From: Lactarius indigo
Taxonomy: Eukaryota > Basidiomycota > Agaricomycetes > Russulales > Russulaceae
Direction of reading: 5' to 3'
Assembly (NCBI GenBank): GCA_025766275.1
Contig: JAFKAC010000001.1
Coordinates: forward strand, 1,178,001-1,242,000
DNA length: 64,000 nucleotides
Shown: positions 1-11,300 of the stretch, piece after piece
Layout of the letters: each line of letters starts with the position of its first letter
Position numbering within the stretch: the first letter of the stretch is position 1
Notes under the pieces: generated by a model
The model's input: only the letters and a program-made list of their open reading frames with translations
Database searches by the model: none
Told to the model about the DNA's origin: nothing
Made by a program: the position numbers and the translations under genes

Positions 1-268
1 GAGGTGCTTGGCGCGGAGGGGTTCGAGGCGTTCAAAAAATGTGAGTTGGTCTCAGTTTTTTTTTTTGTTCGAGCGCGGGCACTGATGGTGCCGGACTTTA
101 GATGTGCGCAGGTTCGATGCGGATATCATTCCGCTCGAGGGCGCGTCAGGCTTGCTGGGGCGCGTGGAACGCCTGCTGGATAAGGCACCTACGCGCCATG
201 TCGGCACGCGTGAGAAGCGCGAGATGCTAGACGACTTGGTGCGCATCGTTCGCGAGAGCGAGTGGTGA
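1..268 (+). CDS. 3' end of an unrecognised protein-coding gene (partial)
   Basis: The last two exons of a gene entering from the left edge. Exon 1-40 ends at a GTGAGT donor, the intron is 41-101 (acceptor TTTAG), and the last exon is 102-268 with a TGA stop. The spliced reading is continuous, giving about 68 residues. They are charged and helical, with the pattern ..IPLEGASGLLGRVERLLD.. and a C-terminus REKREMLDDLVRIVRESEW. No catalytic motif is visible and I do not recognise the family. Codon use is GC-rich like CHMP1 next door, as expected for a conserved gene. It converges on the CHMP1 gene. An uninterrupted frame across the splice supports a real gene; its identity is unknown. Confidence 0.6.
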
Positions 269-844
269 TTCCCCTTCCGCCCCTGCACATGCATAACAGG
301 ACTTTGTTTCTCCATGACCCGTCATTCACTACCCTTTTATATATCCTAATCATCTAGTTTTATAGAGTCCCCACACCACGCATTTTATGCATATCATTTC
401 AACTTATTCCTATTCTTCATTTACATCGGCTTTTCTTGTATCCCCCTGCCTTGAGGTAGCTAGCTCTTTTCTACAATACCGCCTCGTTATTGTGCACCTG
501 CTTTCTTCCACCTTCCTACATACACTTTCCTTGGTTTCTTCCTCATTTCCTCGCCTTCATCGCCCCCGCCTTGTTTCGCTACGTTCTTCACCTTACGACC
601 CCCCATTCATGTTTACGCCACTTGCCCACGAGACGAATATAGCTATGTCATGTTGCATATTGGTACTGTACGTTTTCTCTCCGTCCGTGGTCATGTTTCC
701 TTTTTTGTGTGGTTTCTTTTACCATCCCGCCTGGAATAAACCAGGAGAGAGAAATGCTAATGTTGTTTATATCCTCTATCCATGATTCTTACATCCCGTA
801 TTCGAGTAGCTATAACTAGTATACAACAAGCAGAGAGCGACTTA
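269..844. other. Intergenic, convergent 3' ends
   Basis: About 580 bases between two converging genes. T-rich and pyrimidine-rich on the plus strand, with no convincing coding frame. The open frames here lack family motifs and read like 3'-UTR sequence. Nothing further seen. Confidence 0.5.
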
Positions 845-1716
845 TTAAGTTGCTGGCCGCAGCGAGCGCAGTCGGTCCGCGAGGCTGCCGTCCTCCTCGC
901 CGACGACCGAGACGCGCTCAGGTGGGGCGATGTCCGGCACCTCCTTCGTCGCGAGGTCCTGCTGCAGCTCGATATTCGCCTCCTCCGCCATCTGCCGCAT
1001 CAGCGAGTCCACCTGGTCCTGCGGCGTCGACACTGCCGTCGTTGAGCCCATCGCGTCTTCCATGTACGACGTCTGCACGTCGAGGTCGGAGAACTGCGAC
1101 TCGAACTTGTCCATCACGAGGGATATCTGCGGCCGAGCCGGTGAGTTGTGTGAGTTTGGTGGAGTAGGAGTAGGGAGTGGGTACGCACACGCTCGAGGTT
1201 CATCGTCTCCATGGCTTTGTCCATCCCCTTCACGACGCTCGTCATGTTCCCCGTCACCTGCCGCATCGTCACGGCCGTCTCGACGCGGCTGGCGACGGCG
1301 TCGATGCGGCTGGCAAGGCGGAGGAGGTTGAGCGCCTCGCTCTTCTTGCGGATCGCATTGGAGGCGTAGATCCGCGCGCCGTCATTGTTGCCCTGCTGCA
1401 GCGCCTGTATGACAATATCGATCGATCAACCCATTTTCATTGAGCCCGGGTTGTTGCGCACCTTCTTTAGCCGTGTCTTCTCCGCATTCTCGTCCTTCTG
1501 CGCCTTCTTTGCTTGTCGACTGAGCGACTTGGCCGTGAACTGCGGAAGGAGGGGGGGGTTCGGTTCAGTTTAGCGTTTCGGGCGTTGGGAAATGAAAGAA
1601 AAGAAGTGTAATTACTTTGAGCTGGAACAGGGTCTCTTTGGGGGAGATCGATCAGATTTGAAGGGGAAATGAAGTGAAGAAGGCTGCGAAAAAAACTCAC
1701 TCTCGAGGTTGCTCAT
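845..1716 (-). CDS. DID2: ESCRT-III subunit CHMP1/Did2 (Vps46), intact
   Basis: Five exons: 1701-1716, 1616-1635, 1462-1539, 1189-1404 and 845-1126. Spliced, they give a 203-residue protein, the normal size for CHMP1. The order is the family order: MSNLEKTLFQLK, then [17 protein letters not shown], then [20 protein letters not shown], then [14 protein letters not shown]. The C-terminal half has the SYMEDAMGS and [10 protein letters not shown] blocks and ends in a MIT-interacting motif (LADRLRSLR). CHMP1/Did2 is a late ESCRT-III protein that recruits Vps4 at endosomes and supports multivesicular body sorting. The start was chosen because the ATG is followed by the conserved SNLE/TLFQLK start across two tiny exons. 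All splice sites are GT..AG and in frame. A decayed partial copy lies at 20785-21262. Confidence 0.93.
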
Positions 1717-1809
1717 GGTCAAGGTAAAGTGTTCGTAGCAAATCACCGACGACTTGACGAAACCGGATCGGTCATGTGACGTTGTCACAAAAGTCACCGA
1801 ACTTAACGA

Positions 1810-2165
1810 TCACGACCACAAAATGAATGGTCCGGCGGACAAACGTCGATCAGGTCCATCACCGCTCTGAGGGACATTCGCAGTTCTATCCCGCGACCAG
1901 CCTCAGCCTTTGCCCCGCCCTCTCGGCTCCGATTCAGAACGAGGCCATCATGGATGCCTCTAGGCAGAATAATCACCGTCGCGTCCTGCACCTCGCCCGC
2001 GATCGCCCGCGCAGTCAATCCTCTCGATCAGATCGAGCAACGCCTAGTGTATACTAGGTTGAGGCTACTGTACTGTAGTAACAGTGACACTACGCGTCCC
2101 AGCCCAACGGGCGACCACCCACGTCGCTGCGAACGCCGACTCTAGGTGCACACGCATGCAGCAGC
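1810..2165 (-). pseudogene. Degenerate C-terminal piece of an HSL-type alpha/beta hydrolase (tail copy 1)
   Basis: The minus strand reads ARAIAGEVQDATVIILPRG followed by IHDGL. This matches the end of hydrolase H5 (VIAEEVQDTMVFVLPRG, VHDDL) and covers the catalytic-histidine segment. The rest of the enzyme is absent and the frame breaks on both sides, so this is a relic. The same fragment occurs at 7790-8160 and 21400-21700. Each copy stands downstream of, and divergent in origin from, a DUF6535 gene's 3' end, so it marks one edge of a duplicated unit. Downstream sequence to about 2470 (including the uninterrupted site at 2311-2324 where a LINE entered copy 2) belongs to the same repeat. Confidence 0.65.
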
Positions 2166-2992
2166 CCCAAGCACACCTGTTCCACGAGAGGCGCGAGCAA
2201 TCGCTCATGCGGGAAAAAGCTGCTGCTTCGAGATGGTTCGCAAAAGCTGATGGCTTCGGTACATCCCTTCAGACATCCTTCAGAAATTTGTGGTTGCCCC
2301 GGCGCGCACGAATCAGCTACATTGTGCATGCATACGGTCCCCGTCTTATTCTCTGTGTGAGCTCCACAACTGACGCTAAGCTCGGTCTGAACTGAGAATA
2401 AGTAATCGGGCTTACCCGTAAAAGCGCAGCGATCGGCTGGCCCACTGTGTGAGCAAGGGGCTCATACGGTATAGCGCTGGTCATTTATGTAAAGCAAAAA
2501 TAAACGCGCGACCCCAATTGGCCTTGAACGCGAAATCGAAATTATTTCCTGCGAGTCGTGATTCACATTACTGTAAATACGTTTAATGGTCAGTTATATG
2601 TGGGGGAACTCTCAGGAGTGACCATGGCATAAGGTTTGGACTGAGTGACGACAGTAACCAAGTCCCCCACACATTCAAGTCCCTACCCAGACAACGGGAT
2701 TGTAGAACTTTGATCAGTTCTAGGAAGAATTATTTCATGTACGGTGAGCACATATGCCACTGCGGATGCCAGAATTGATCCATAGATGAAGCAAAACTAG
2801 TTGTACAGTACAAATACTCGACCGCGCGAAGTAGGATACGATAAAGCTACTCATGTTGGCGGTTTGTGGATAATTGTATAAAACAGAGACTTCTACTCCA
2901 CGCCAACTTCCAAGACTGATAAAAAGCGCCTCCTGGTCAATCCATATTCTCGCGGTGTTACCAAATTATCTCATCCTCTGACAAATTCCGGC
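2166..2992. repeat. Non-coding segment duplicated at 12450-13127
   Basis: No gene seen. From about 2311 the sequence is closely matched at 12436-13127: the same run around the LINE target site, the same GTGGATAATTGTATAAAACAG stretch cut to shorter blocks near 2865 and 13005, and the same approach to the 3' end of the DUF6535 gene. It is therefore part of the large duplicated unit carrying genes A and B. Confidence 0.6.
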
Positions 2993-5900
2993 TCAACGAT
3001 CGAGGTCCTGCATCGCTGTATCTTGTGACAAATCCATCGCGCGTAGTAGTTTCTCCAATGTCTGCCGCAGTCGGTCTAATGTCTCCACCGTTTGGTCCTT
3101 GAGCCGATTCGAGTCAGGGCGCACTGCGTTCTCGACTTCCTTGTATATGTTCAGCAGTAATCTCCGTTGGTCCATAGGCACATGGCGCACATCCTCGAGT
3201 TTGAACCTATCACGAAGACGGCTTACGAGCATGTAGAGCGTGTCTTGAGCTATGTCTAGCATTCCTGTCGGTGTGCCCTCTGTGGTGAACAAGATATGGA
3301 TCTCGCCCGACATGAAGGAAACGACCTTCTGGAAATTGATGATGCGGAGCTGGCGAGGCGAAAGTAAATCTTTTCGGTGCCCTGTGCCGAGGATAGCTGA
3401 CATGCATGCCAGTTCCGCGTTTTCGGCATGACTACCAAGTAAAATGGGTGACTTGAAGTCGTCCACTAGCTTACATACGATCAATGCCCTGAAGCAGCAT
3501 CCTGTCATACGGGCAGTAGGATCCTGTTCGGTCTGGAAGTGGTGGGTGATCTCTGGGCTGGCCAGCATGAGGGGGAAGTAAGATGGCAACGGACGAGAAC
3601 TTCGATGATACGCCTTGCCAGAGTGCCAGAGGGTCTTCAGAGACATCCGCAGACAGCTCGTGCGCACTTCTTCCGCGAGAGGCGAAGTGCCTGGTATGCA
3701 TAATTCAAGGAGCCCGTGGAGACGGGATACAATGATGCGTTCAAATGTGTCGTTAGAAACGTTGGATAGTGCGACCGCTTGATCTGGCTGCAGTTCGGCG
3801 TTCCCACGGTCCGTAAGCGCTTGAGAGAGGATGTCAAGCGTCTGTTGGAGTATGTTACTTGAGTCGAGTGGCACATCATCGACTTTCAAGTAGCCGAAAG
3901 AGCCTAATACGAAGGGGGCCATGTTGAAAAGTTCGAGGGCACCGGGCTGAGTAAGGTAAAGCTTCACGTCATCGACCTTAGAACCAAGGATAGACGATAG
4001 GCATGCCAGTGCTTCATTGTTCTTGAGGAGGGTGCGTGCACCGATGTTTGACACGAGCTTGTTTACGACCAAGGCCCCAACACAACGACTTATCACCTTG
4101 TGGGAGAAGTCACCTTCCTTGCGTATGCGACGAGTGAACTCTGGGTGGGTGAAGGCGATATAGAGGTACGGTGGCAATGGACCCGAGTTTCCACGTTCGA
4201 CGTACGCTCTTGTGAAATGCCACAGGTTTTTCAGACACGTGAATAGCACTATTCTGCACATTTCATAAGAAAGAGGTGGGATCCCTGAAGTGCATCTTCA
4301 GACTATGGAGATAAGATCAAGACGCGAGTGCGTACTGACCTTCCGGAAGGTCCACCAAGATATCTGTGAGATCTAGCCGCATCTCTTCGTCAATGCGTGG
4401 TAGAAAAGCTTGAGAGAGGATGTTGAACGTCTGTCGGACGACTTGGACCGCATCTAGCACACCCGAGGTTGCGCCACTGAAGGGGAGGACGAGGATATCT
4501 TCCGTCGCGAGGATAACTATATTTACGATTTGGACGACCCCTGGGTGGCTAAGCAAATGTGCCACATCACGGCTCTCTAGACCTAGGATAGACGATAGAC
4601 ACGTCAACTCGTCGTCGCTGACCGGAGTTGTGCGTGAGTGGATATCGGTTGCGAGCTTGTTTACGACCAAGGCCCCAACACAACGACTTATCACCTTGTG
4701 GGAGAAGTCACCTTCCTTGCGTATGCGACGAGTGAACTCTGGGTGGGTGAAGGCGATATAGAGGTACGGTGGCAATGGACCCGAGTTTCCACGTTCGACG
4801 TACGCTCTTGTGAAATGCCACAGGTTTTTCAGACACGTGAATAGCACTATTCTGCACATTTCATAAGAAAGAGGTGGGATCCCTGAAGTGCATCTTCAGA
4901 CTATGGAGATAAGATCAAGACGCGAGTGCGTACTGACCTTCCGGAAGGTCCACCAAGATATCTGTGAGATCTAGCCGCATCTCTTCGTCAATGCGTGGTA
5001 GAAAAGCTTGAGAGAGGATGTTGAACGTCTGTCGGACGACTTGGACCGCATCTAGCACACCCGAGGTTGCGCCACTGAAGGGGAGGATGAAGATATCTTC
5101 CGTCGCGAGGATAACTATATTTACAATTTGGAAGACCCCTGGGTGGCTAAGCAAATGTTCCACAGCATGGCTCTCCAGACCTAGGATAGACGATAGGCAC
5201 GTCAACTCGTCGTCGCTGATCGGAGTTATGTGTGAGTGGATATCGGTTGCGAGCTCGTTTGCGATCAATGCGCCGGCACAACGTCCTATCATACGGACAG
5301 GGCTGTCACCGTGCTCACGAATTCGACCGGCCATCTCTGGGTTGGAAATGATAATGGAGATGTTGGACAACAAAGGCGCCGAGTTCCCGAGTTTATTGAG
5401 GGCTTGTGTAAGATGCCAAAGGCCCTTCAAACACATACGTAGATAGTACGTGCGAACCTCTTCTGTAAGAAGCGGCGAGTCCACTCCTGTGCACGTTTTA
5501 AGAAGGTCTCGGAGGTGAATTAGGAGGACGTGTTCAAACTCTCTGTCAGTAGAAACGTCGGTCAAAGAATATTCCCGAACTGATTGTAGTTCAACCCAGT
5601 CATCAGCCGGTCGGGAGAGGGCGCCCAGTGTTTGTTGGATCACGTCCAGCACATCCGATGGAATTGTGTCGGGGACCAATGTGCTGACCTCGCCAAACTT
5701 GAATGAAATCATGTTTGCAATTGCGACGGCACCAGGCTGTCTAAGTAAAAGTTCCATCTCATGGTGCTTGGTATCGAGGATAGTCGATAGGCACGCAAAC
5801 TCCGCATGGGTGGCTGGTGCTGTGCGTGAGTCGATGCCAGCTGCAAGTTTTTTTACGATCAACGCCTCAAAACAGCGTCCTAAGACACGGGCACCGGTGT

Positions 5901-7531
5901 CCTCTTCGGCCCGAACACGGCGAATGATCTCTGGACCGGCGAGGGTGTCCCGGAAATAAGACGGCAGCACCTGAGAAGCCCCGAGTTGATCGTATGCTTT
6001 TGCAAAAGACCACAGGCACTTCATGCAAACCCGTAGACGGTTCTTGCGCGTCTTTTTGTCGAGGATTGACTTCTCCGGTATACACGTCTTGAAGAGATCG
6101 TACAGACGGGATCCGAAAACAGGATCCGAGTCGGTATTCGGTTGGTGGGACATAAGGGGAAGGACCGCCATTGTCGCATCTTGGACAACACGAGAGTCGA
6201 AGAATCCTGGTACTCGCGCGGCAAAATCTTCGATCTCCTTGTCTTCGTCGAGTGCCGAAAGTGTCCATTCAAGGGCACTCGTGACCACCGTTGAATCCGC
6301 TCTATAGGCGCTAAGCTCTACACTCTTTCGTATGCCTTGCGAGAACCACTGCTGACGCATCTTGACCTGCTGTTCGAGAGTCTTCCTCCACTTTTGATAT
6401 TCAGGTGCTCGTTGGTCGGCCAAAAACCATATTTTCGACAAGGATTTGCGAATTCCGATGTTGGTTTTGAGAAATACGATAACGAAGAACTGGGATATAC
6501 GCCACGTAAGGCTAGACAAGGGTGTAGCATATGGGCAATTGAGGAAGATGTTTGGTAAAATCGTCAAAATCGCGTATGCCAGAGCGAAAACCACGATGCA
6601 ACCGAGGGTAGCATACGCGACGGTTGCGTAGATTGGGAAAAGAAAGTCGACGAGACCGATGAAGAACAGGAATACTGATATGTGCAGGAGCGTGGGCATT
6701 GTCGCGACGGCTCGTCCCATTTCGAATCTAGTAATCCCGTCGAATATATATGCTCGCATACGACCGCGCCTGTGAGTTGCGCCGCGGCGCTGAGCGAGTT
6801 CCTGATACCGTCGGGCCCATTGTTGCATCAATGTCGCGGATAGCGCGCAGCTCAAGCTGAGGACCAAGCTGAGAAACCATAACACGTTGACCCTGACGGC
6901 GGAAGCTGTTGGCTTGAATGGCTGACTACTCTGTGCGACAACGATCGTGAGAGGTATCCCGTTGGATATATTGAAAAGTTGTCCAGATATTTGAGTAAGA
7001 AGAGTATTGGTCGTATCGCCGGAATTGGGGGATAGGTTATGGTAGCTCTCGATAATGAAGGAAGCGACGGTGGCGGAGAATAGACCAGTCTTCGATATGT
7101 GGTTTAGTCGGTGGCAGTGAACATACACAAGGAGCGGAGCGGAACTCACAAATACGAGAATTCCGTCTGTATCTCCCTTCCAAGTCTCGGTTACTTCCTT
7201 GTCCTGCTTCTCGGCTTCTGTGAGGTACATCGACCATAGCCCATCAGAAGGGTCTCCGTGATTCTCGTCTAGTACATGAATGAGATTACAAGTTGTGAAA
7301 TGAGGAGGTCAACATACCACGCTGAACCGCTGAAATATTAGTGATGGGAGCTGCATCCCCATTGTGACGTTCGTTGGGATTTGTGATCTGAGGCTGACGG
7401 ATCCCGCTGGCTGGAGGCTGGGGTACTTCTGCGCTGCTTGGGGGTTGAGGGTTTGAAGTAGCTCTGGGTGGAGGGTCAATCGGGGGCGGGGCTTCAAGAT
7501 CCACATCATGATATACGTTGGGTGATGCCAT
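2993..7531 (-). CDS. DUF6535 membrane protein with five tandem C-terminal modules (gene A)
   Basis: Five exons: 7318-7531, 7150-7268, 4934-7089, 4336-4893 and 2993-4295, giving 1449 residues. Residues about 72-320 are the fungal DUF6535 domain: WSMYLTEAEKQDKEVTETW, then GLFSATVASFIIESY, SNGIP and RVNVLWFLSLVLSLSCALSA. Predicted membrane helices are near 112-126, 178-199, 243-264 and 267-290. The rest is five copies of a helical module of about 185 residues, marked by [LR]xCLKxLWxxxxAY, PLPSY, PE(I/M)xxxI, GRCxGAL, CLSxIL and PGA. The protein has no enzyme motif. Paralogues C and D have one module each. The 40-nt introns 4296-4335 and 4894-4933 are both phase 2, so exon 4 (558 nt) is exactly one removable module. 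The ATG matches MASPNV in gene B. Function unknown; membrane location is inferred from the helices. Confidence 0.85.
4056..5251 (-). repeat. 598-bp tandem duplication inside gene A
   Basis: Two head-to-tail copies, about 4056-4653 and 4654-5251, offset 598 bp. The first 400 bases or so of each, including the 40-nt intron, look identical. The remainder differs at scattered positions (for example around 4495-4640 against 5093-5238). The unit equals one module plus its intron, with breakpoints inside the module near the conserved VNKL segment. This is the signature of recent unequal crossing-over or slippage that added one module. Confidence 0.85.
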
Positions 7532-7744
7532 TTCTCAGTGTCAAAGACCGTAGTGATGAGGGCTGTACAGGGAAGAAAAATCAACGACCTGACGAACGGC
7601 TGGCAAGCGAGAGTTATTACAGCGGTTTTCAAATCGATAGAGCGCTTTCCCAAAATAGGTTGAGTAGGCGGGATTTCGGGAACTTCCATCTGTTGAAATG
7701 CCGAGATGTACTTGTTGGTGTACGAATGTTTTGCGAAATTACAG
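7532..7744. other. Upstream region of gene A
   Basis: Short 5' flank of gene A. It resembles the first part of gene B's flank (7560-7610 against 17690-17730: GGGAAGAAAAATC, then GACGAACCGCTGGCA-like) before the two diverge. No clear TATA element seen. Confidence 0.4.
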
Positions 7745-7789
7745 TGGCGGTGTGAAAAGTGAAAGCGATCCTTGAAGCGATCTCAAGTG

Positions 7790-8304
7790 AATGGTCCGGC
7801 GGACAAACGCCGATCAGGTCCACCGTCACCGTCACCGCTCTGAGAGACATTGGCAGTTCTAATATGTACTGTATGTCTTCCCCCCCGCGATCAGCCTCAG
7901 CCTTTTCCCCACCCTCTCGGCTTTGATTTAAGAACGAAGCCATCATGTATGCCTCCAGGCAAGACAATCACCGTCGTGTCCTGCACCTCGCCTGCGCGGT
8001 CAATCCTTTCGATCAGATCGAGCAACGCCTAGTGTATCCTAGGTCGAGGCTACTGTACTGTAGCACCAGTGACGCAACGCGTCCCGGCCCGAGGCGCGAC
8101 CACCCGCATCGCTGCGAACGCCGACTCTAAGTGCGCACGCACGCAGCGGCGGCGCCACTCCCGGCGGCAACCCGCCCAGACACACCTGTCCCAGGGGAGG
8201 CGCGAGCAATTGCTCGTGCTGGAAAAAGCTGCTGCTTTGAGACGGTTCGCAAAAGTTAATGGCTTCGGTACATCCCTTCAGAAGTTTGTGGGACCCCGCG
8301 CGCG
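7790..8304 (-). pseudogene. Degenerate hydrolase tail (copy 2), split by a LINE
   Basis: The second copy of the hydrolase C-terminal relic. The minus strand preserves the end of the HSL-type enzyme with frameshifts, then the same GC-rich non-coding run as copy 1. The copy continues at 12436 after the LINE. The beginning shares GGTGTGAAAAGTGAAAGCG with copy 3 (about 21362). It lies between genes A and B and marks the junction of the tandem unit. Confidence 0.6.
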
Positions 8305-8318
8305 AATCAGCTACATTG
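8305..8318 (+). repeat. Left target-site duplication of LINE
   Basis: AATCAGCTACATTG directly before the LINE, repeated at 12436-12449 after the poly-A tail. The unoccupied site is seen once at 2311-2324 in the sister repeat. Confidence 0.9.
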
Positions 8319-11300
8319 CGGAAACACGACCCCAAAAAACGCACGGCGGTGAACGGGCTAGAGATCGTCTCACGACTTGATCTCGCCCAACATCCGTGCG
8401 TCCTTGTCGTCGATGTTAAGGCAGGCCCAGAAAAGTGGCGCGTCGTCACCTTCTACAACGATGTCGAGGATCGCTCAGCGCTAGCGACGCTGATGCGCCT
8501 TGACTTCTTGTGGGATGGCGTACCCACCCTGCTTGTCGGCGATTTCAACTTACACAGTCGCCTGTGGTCCCCCGTGGGCTGGCAACCCTCGCCACAAGCG
8601 GCTTCTCTGGCGTCCTGGGCCTCTGCTCAGACGCTGGAGCTCCTTAACATCCCCGGGGTGCCTACACGCCGCGGCACGGTAGCCCAGAATCAGAGGGACA
8701 GCATGCTGGACCTCTGCTGGCGCAACTTTGCTGCGGTTGCACAAGGCACCTTCCAAGGAGCCATGGTTGACTGGGAAGGCTCTGTCGGTTCGGACCATGC
8801 GCTTGTCTGCACGCTTGCGTGCACGCACGTCCGGTTCCGCGGCCCCCGGGAGGACGCCACCAATGGCTTCTCGACCGATCTGGACGATGATGGATGGGCG
8901 GAATGGCGGCGCCTCATGGAGCTGCACTCCCCTGTCCTACATGGCCCCCTCCGCTCCCCAGCGGAAATCGACACGGTGCTGGACCGCATCTACGACGCCT
9001 TCAATGAGGCTTGCGGGTCCACGATGAAACGAAAGGGACGAAACGCTGCTAGGGCGGCACCTTGGTGGAATGCCGAGTGCGCCCAAGCAGCGGCCGACGT
9101 TGCTGACTCCTATGGGGCCCGTAGGGAAGCTGCCTCCCGCCGCCTGACCAGGGCAGTGCGGATGGCTAAGCGTACCTGGGCTGATGGGGTCGTTACGTCG
9201 TCCAACGTGTGGGAAGTTGCGTCCTGGAGGCATGGCAGGAGCACCACTCGTATTCCAGCACTGAAGGACGCTGACGGCGACCTTCAATTCGAACATGGCA
9301 AAATGGCGGAAATACTGGGTAAGCGGTTCTTTGCGGCTCCACGCGCAGACGTTCCCTCCCACCTCCCCTCGGATCCCCCGGCCCGGCCTACTCGGGAGCA
9401 TGATCCCCTCACTGAGGGCGAGTGCGACAGCTTGCTTCATGCGGCGTCAAACTCATCTGCTCCTGGGGAATCTGGCATCGGGTGGTTCCTGCTTAAATGC
9501 GCGTGGGGCGACCCAGAGGCGGAAGGATGGAAAGGGATCGGTGTCACACTGACCTGGCTCTTTGAGTCTTGCCTCCAACTCAGATACCATCCGGCCCGCT
9601 GGAAGAGCGCGGTGGTCGTGGTCATACCTAAACCGGGCAGACCAGACTACACGCTTGCTAAAGCACACCGCCCCATCTCCCTCTTGGAGTGTATGTCTAA
9701 ACTCCTGGAGAAGGTGGTGGCCAAACGCATCCAGCACGCGCTCGTCGCGGAGGAGCTCATCCCGACCAACCAGTTTGGCGGGCGAATGTACTCTTCCTGC
9801 CTCGACGCTGGGCTCACCCTGCTTCACGACATCCAGGCTGCCCACGGCGCCGGTCTGAAGTGCGGGATACTCCTGTTCGACGTTCAGGGCTTCTTTGACC
9901 ACGTCCATCATGGTCGCCTTTGCGCACTGGTGGAACGTATGGGATTCGCCCCTGAACTCACGGGTTGGCTAAGCAGCTTCTTGGAGGATCGTCGAGTCAA
10001 ACTCCGATTCAACGGGATGTTAGCTGACAGCCAGGGACAACCGGTGGGTGTGCCACAGGGCTCGCCCCTGTCGCCGGTTCTTTCCATCGCCTACACGTCT
10101 CCCCTGCTACATCGGATGAGGAATTGGAACAACTCGTCCTTGGGGATGTACGTGGATGACGGCATCCTGTTCGCCTGCGCCGAGACGTGGGAGGGGGTCA
10201 CCACCCTTCTGCGCGCCAGGTACTCGGTGTGCGAAGACTTGCTCCGCTTGTCTGGTCTGGCCATTGAGCCGGACAAGACGGAGCTCATGTTCTTCCAACG
10301 TCCGTGGGAGCGGAACCCCATCCCCCCCCCGACCGGCCTGTCCTTACCTGCGGACGGGTCGGAGTACGTCGTTCGCCCGGCGGAGACCCTGAGATACCTC
10401 GGGTTCTTCTTCCACCGGCGTCTCAACTGGGAACCCCATGTGGACATCATGTGCAATCGGGCACGCGCCTCTATTCGGGCATTGATGATCCTAGGGAACA
10501 CCATACGGGGACTTTCCATGGCTAACTGGCGTTTGGTTCTCAACGCCGTTTGCCTCCCCGTGCTCTCCTATGGCTGCCAGCTCTGGTTTAAGTCCAAAGG
10601 AGTAGCGAAGCTCATCAAAAAGCTGCAAGTCGTGCAGAATGAAATGGTAAAAGTTGTCACCGGCTCATTTCACACGGCGCCGCGTGCTTCTCTCCTCGTG
10701 TTCACCCGTATGATGCCCATGCGTCAATGGGTGGAACAACTAACCCATACGTCTGCGCTCCGGCTTTACAGGCTACCTCGGGCGTCCCAACTCCTGTGCC
10801 GATTAGGGCCGGAGTGGTATGTACCGAGCCAGGGGGACTTCCCACAGGTGGTCCCAGGTTCCCGCGTCGCGCCTGGGCGACGCCGCCGTCCCCCGACGGC
10901 CCTCGAACTCCTCGCCGCGCGTGTGCCCTCAGACGGCCCGCGTGTCGATGTCACTGCCACTGCACCCTGGGAGGTACCTAACTGGGCGTCGCAGCTGGTT
11001 CATATTGGGGCTGGAAACCCTATCTCGCGGAAAGACTGGACGCGGTCCCTTACACGGACTGCTGAAGGGTTTAGTACGTTGATCATCCACGCTCAGGCCC
11101 GCGTGTCCGCACAGGATCGCGAGGACGAGCTCAAGGTGGGCGCGGCGGCAGCCACCTTTTACGATGGGGGGGCGGCTCTAACGGAATTGAGCTGGGTGTT
11201 GGGCTATGGGGTTCTGCAGTTCGACGTCGATTGCTTTGCATTGGCGAAGACTGTGGAGGCCCTGGCCATGTACTATACCGAGGAGGTGCCCCCTCCGGAC

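Noticed and set aside
387..785. 132-codon plus-strand frame between the partial gene and CHMP1
   Set aside because: Ser/Phe-rich translation of pyrimidine-rich 3' flank; no motif and no homologue in the window.
7230..7286. Treating the long frames 4915-7230, 4317-4859 and 2993-4261 as three separate genes
   Set aside because: Each frame ends just past a phase-2 donor, and the next starts after a matching acceptor; the modules join in frame as in gene B, so one gene is more likely.
8259..8318. Native LINE start at the ATG at 8259
   Set aside because: These bases are flanking hydrolase-tail repeat, shown by the target duplication ending at 8318.
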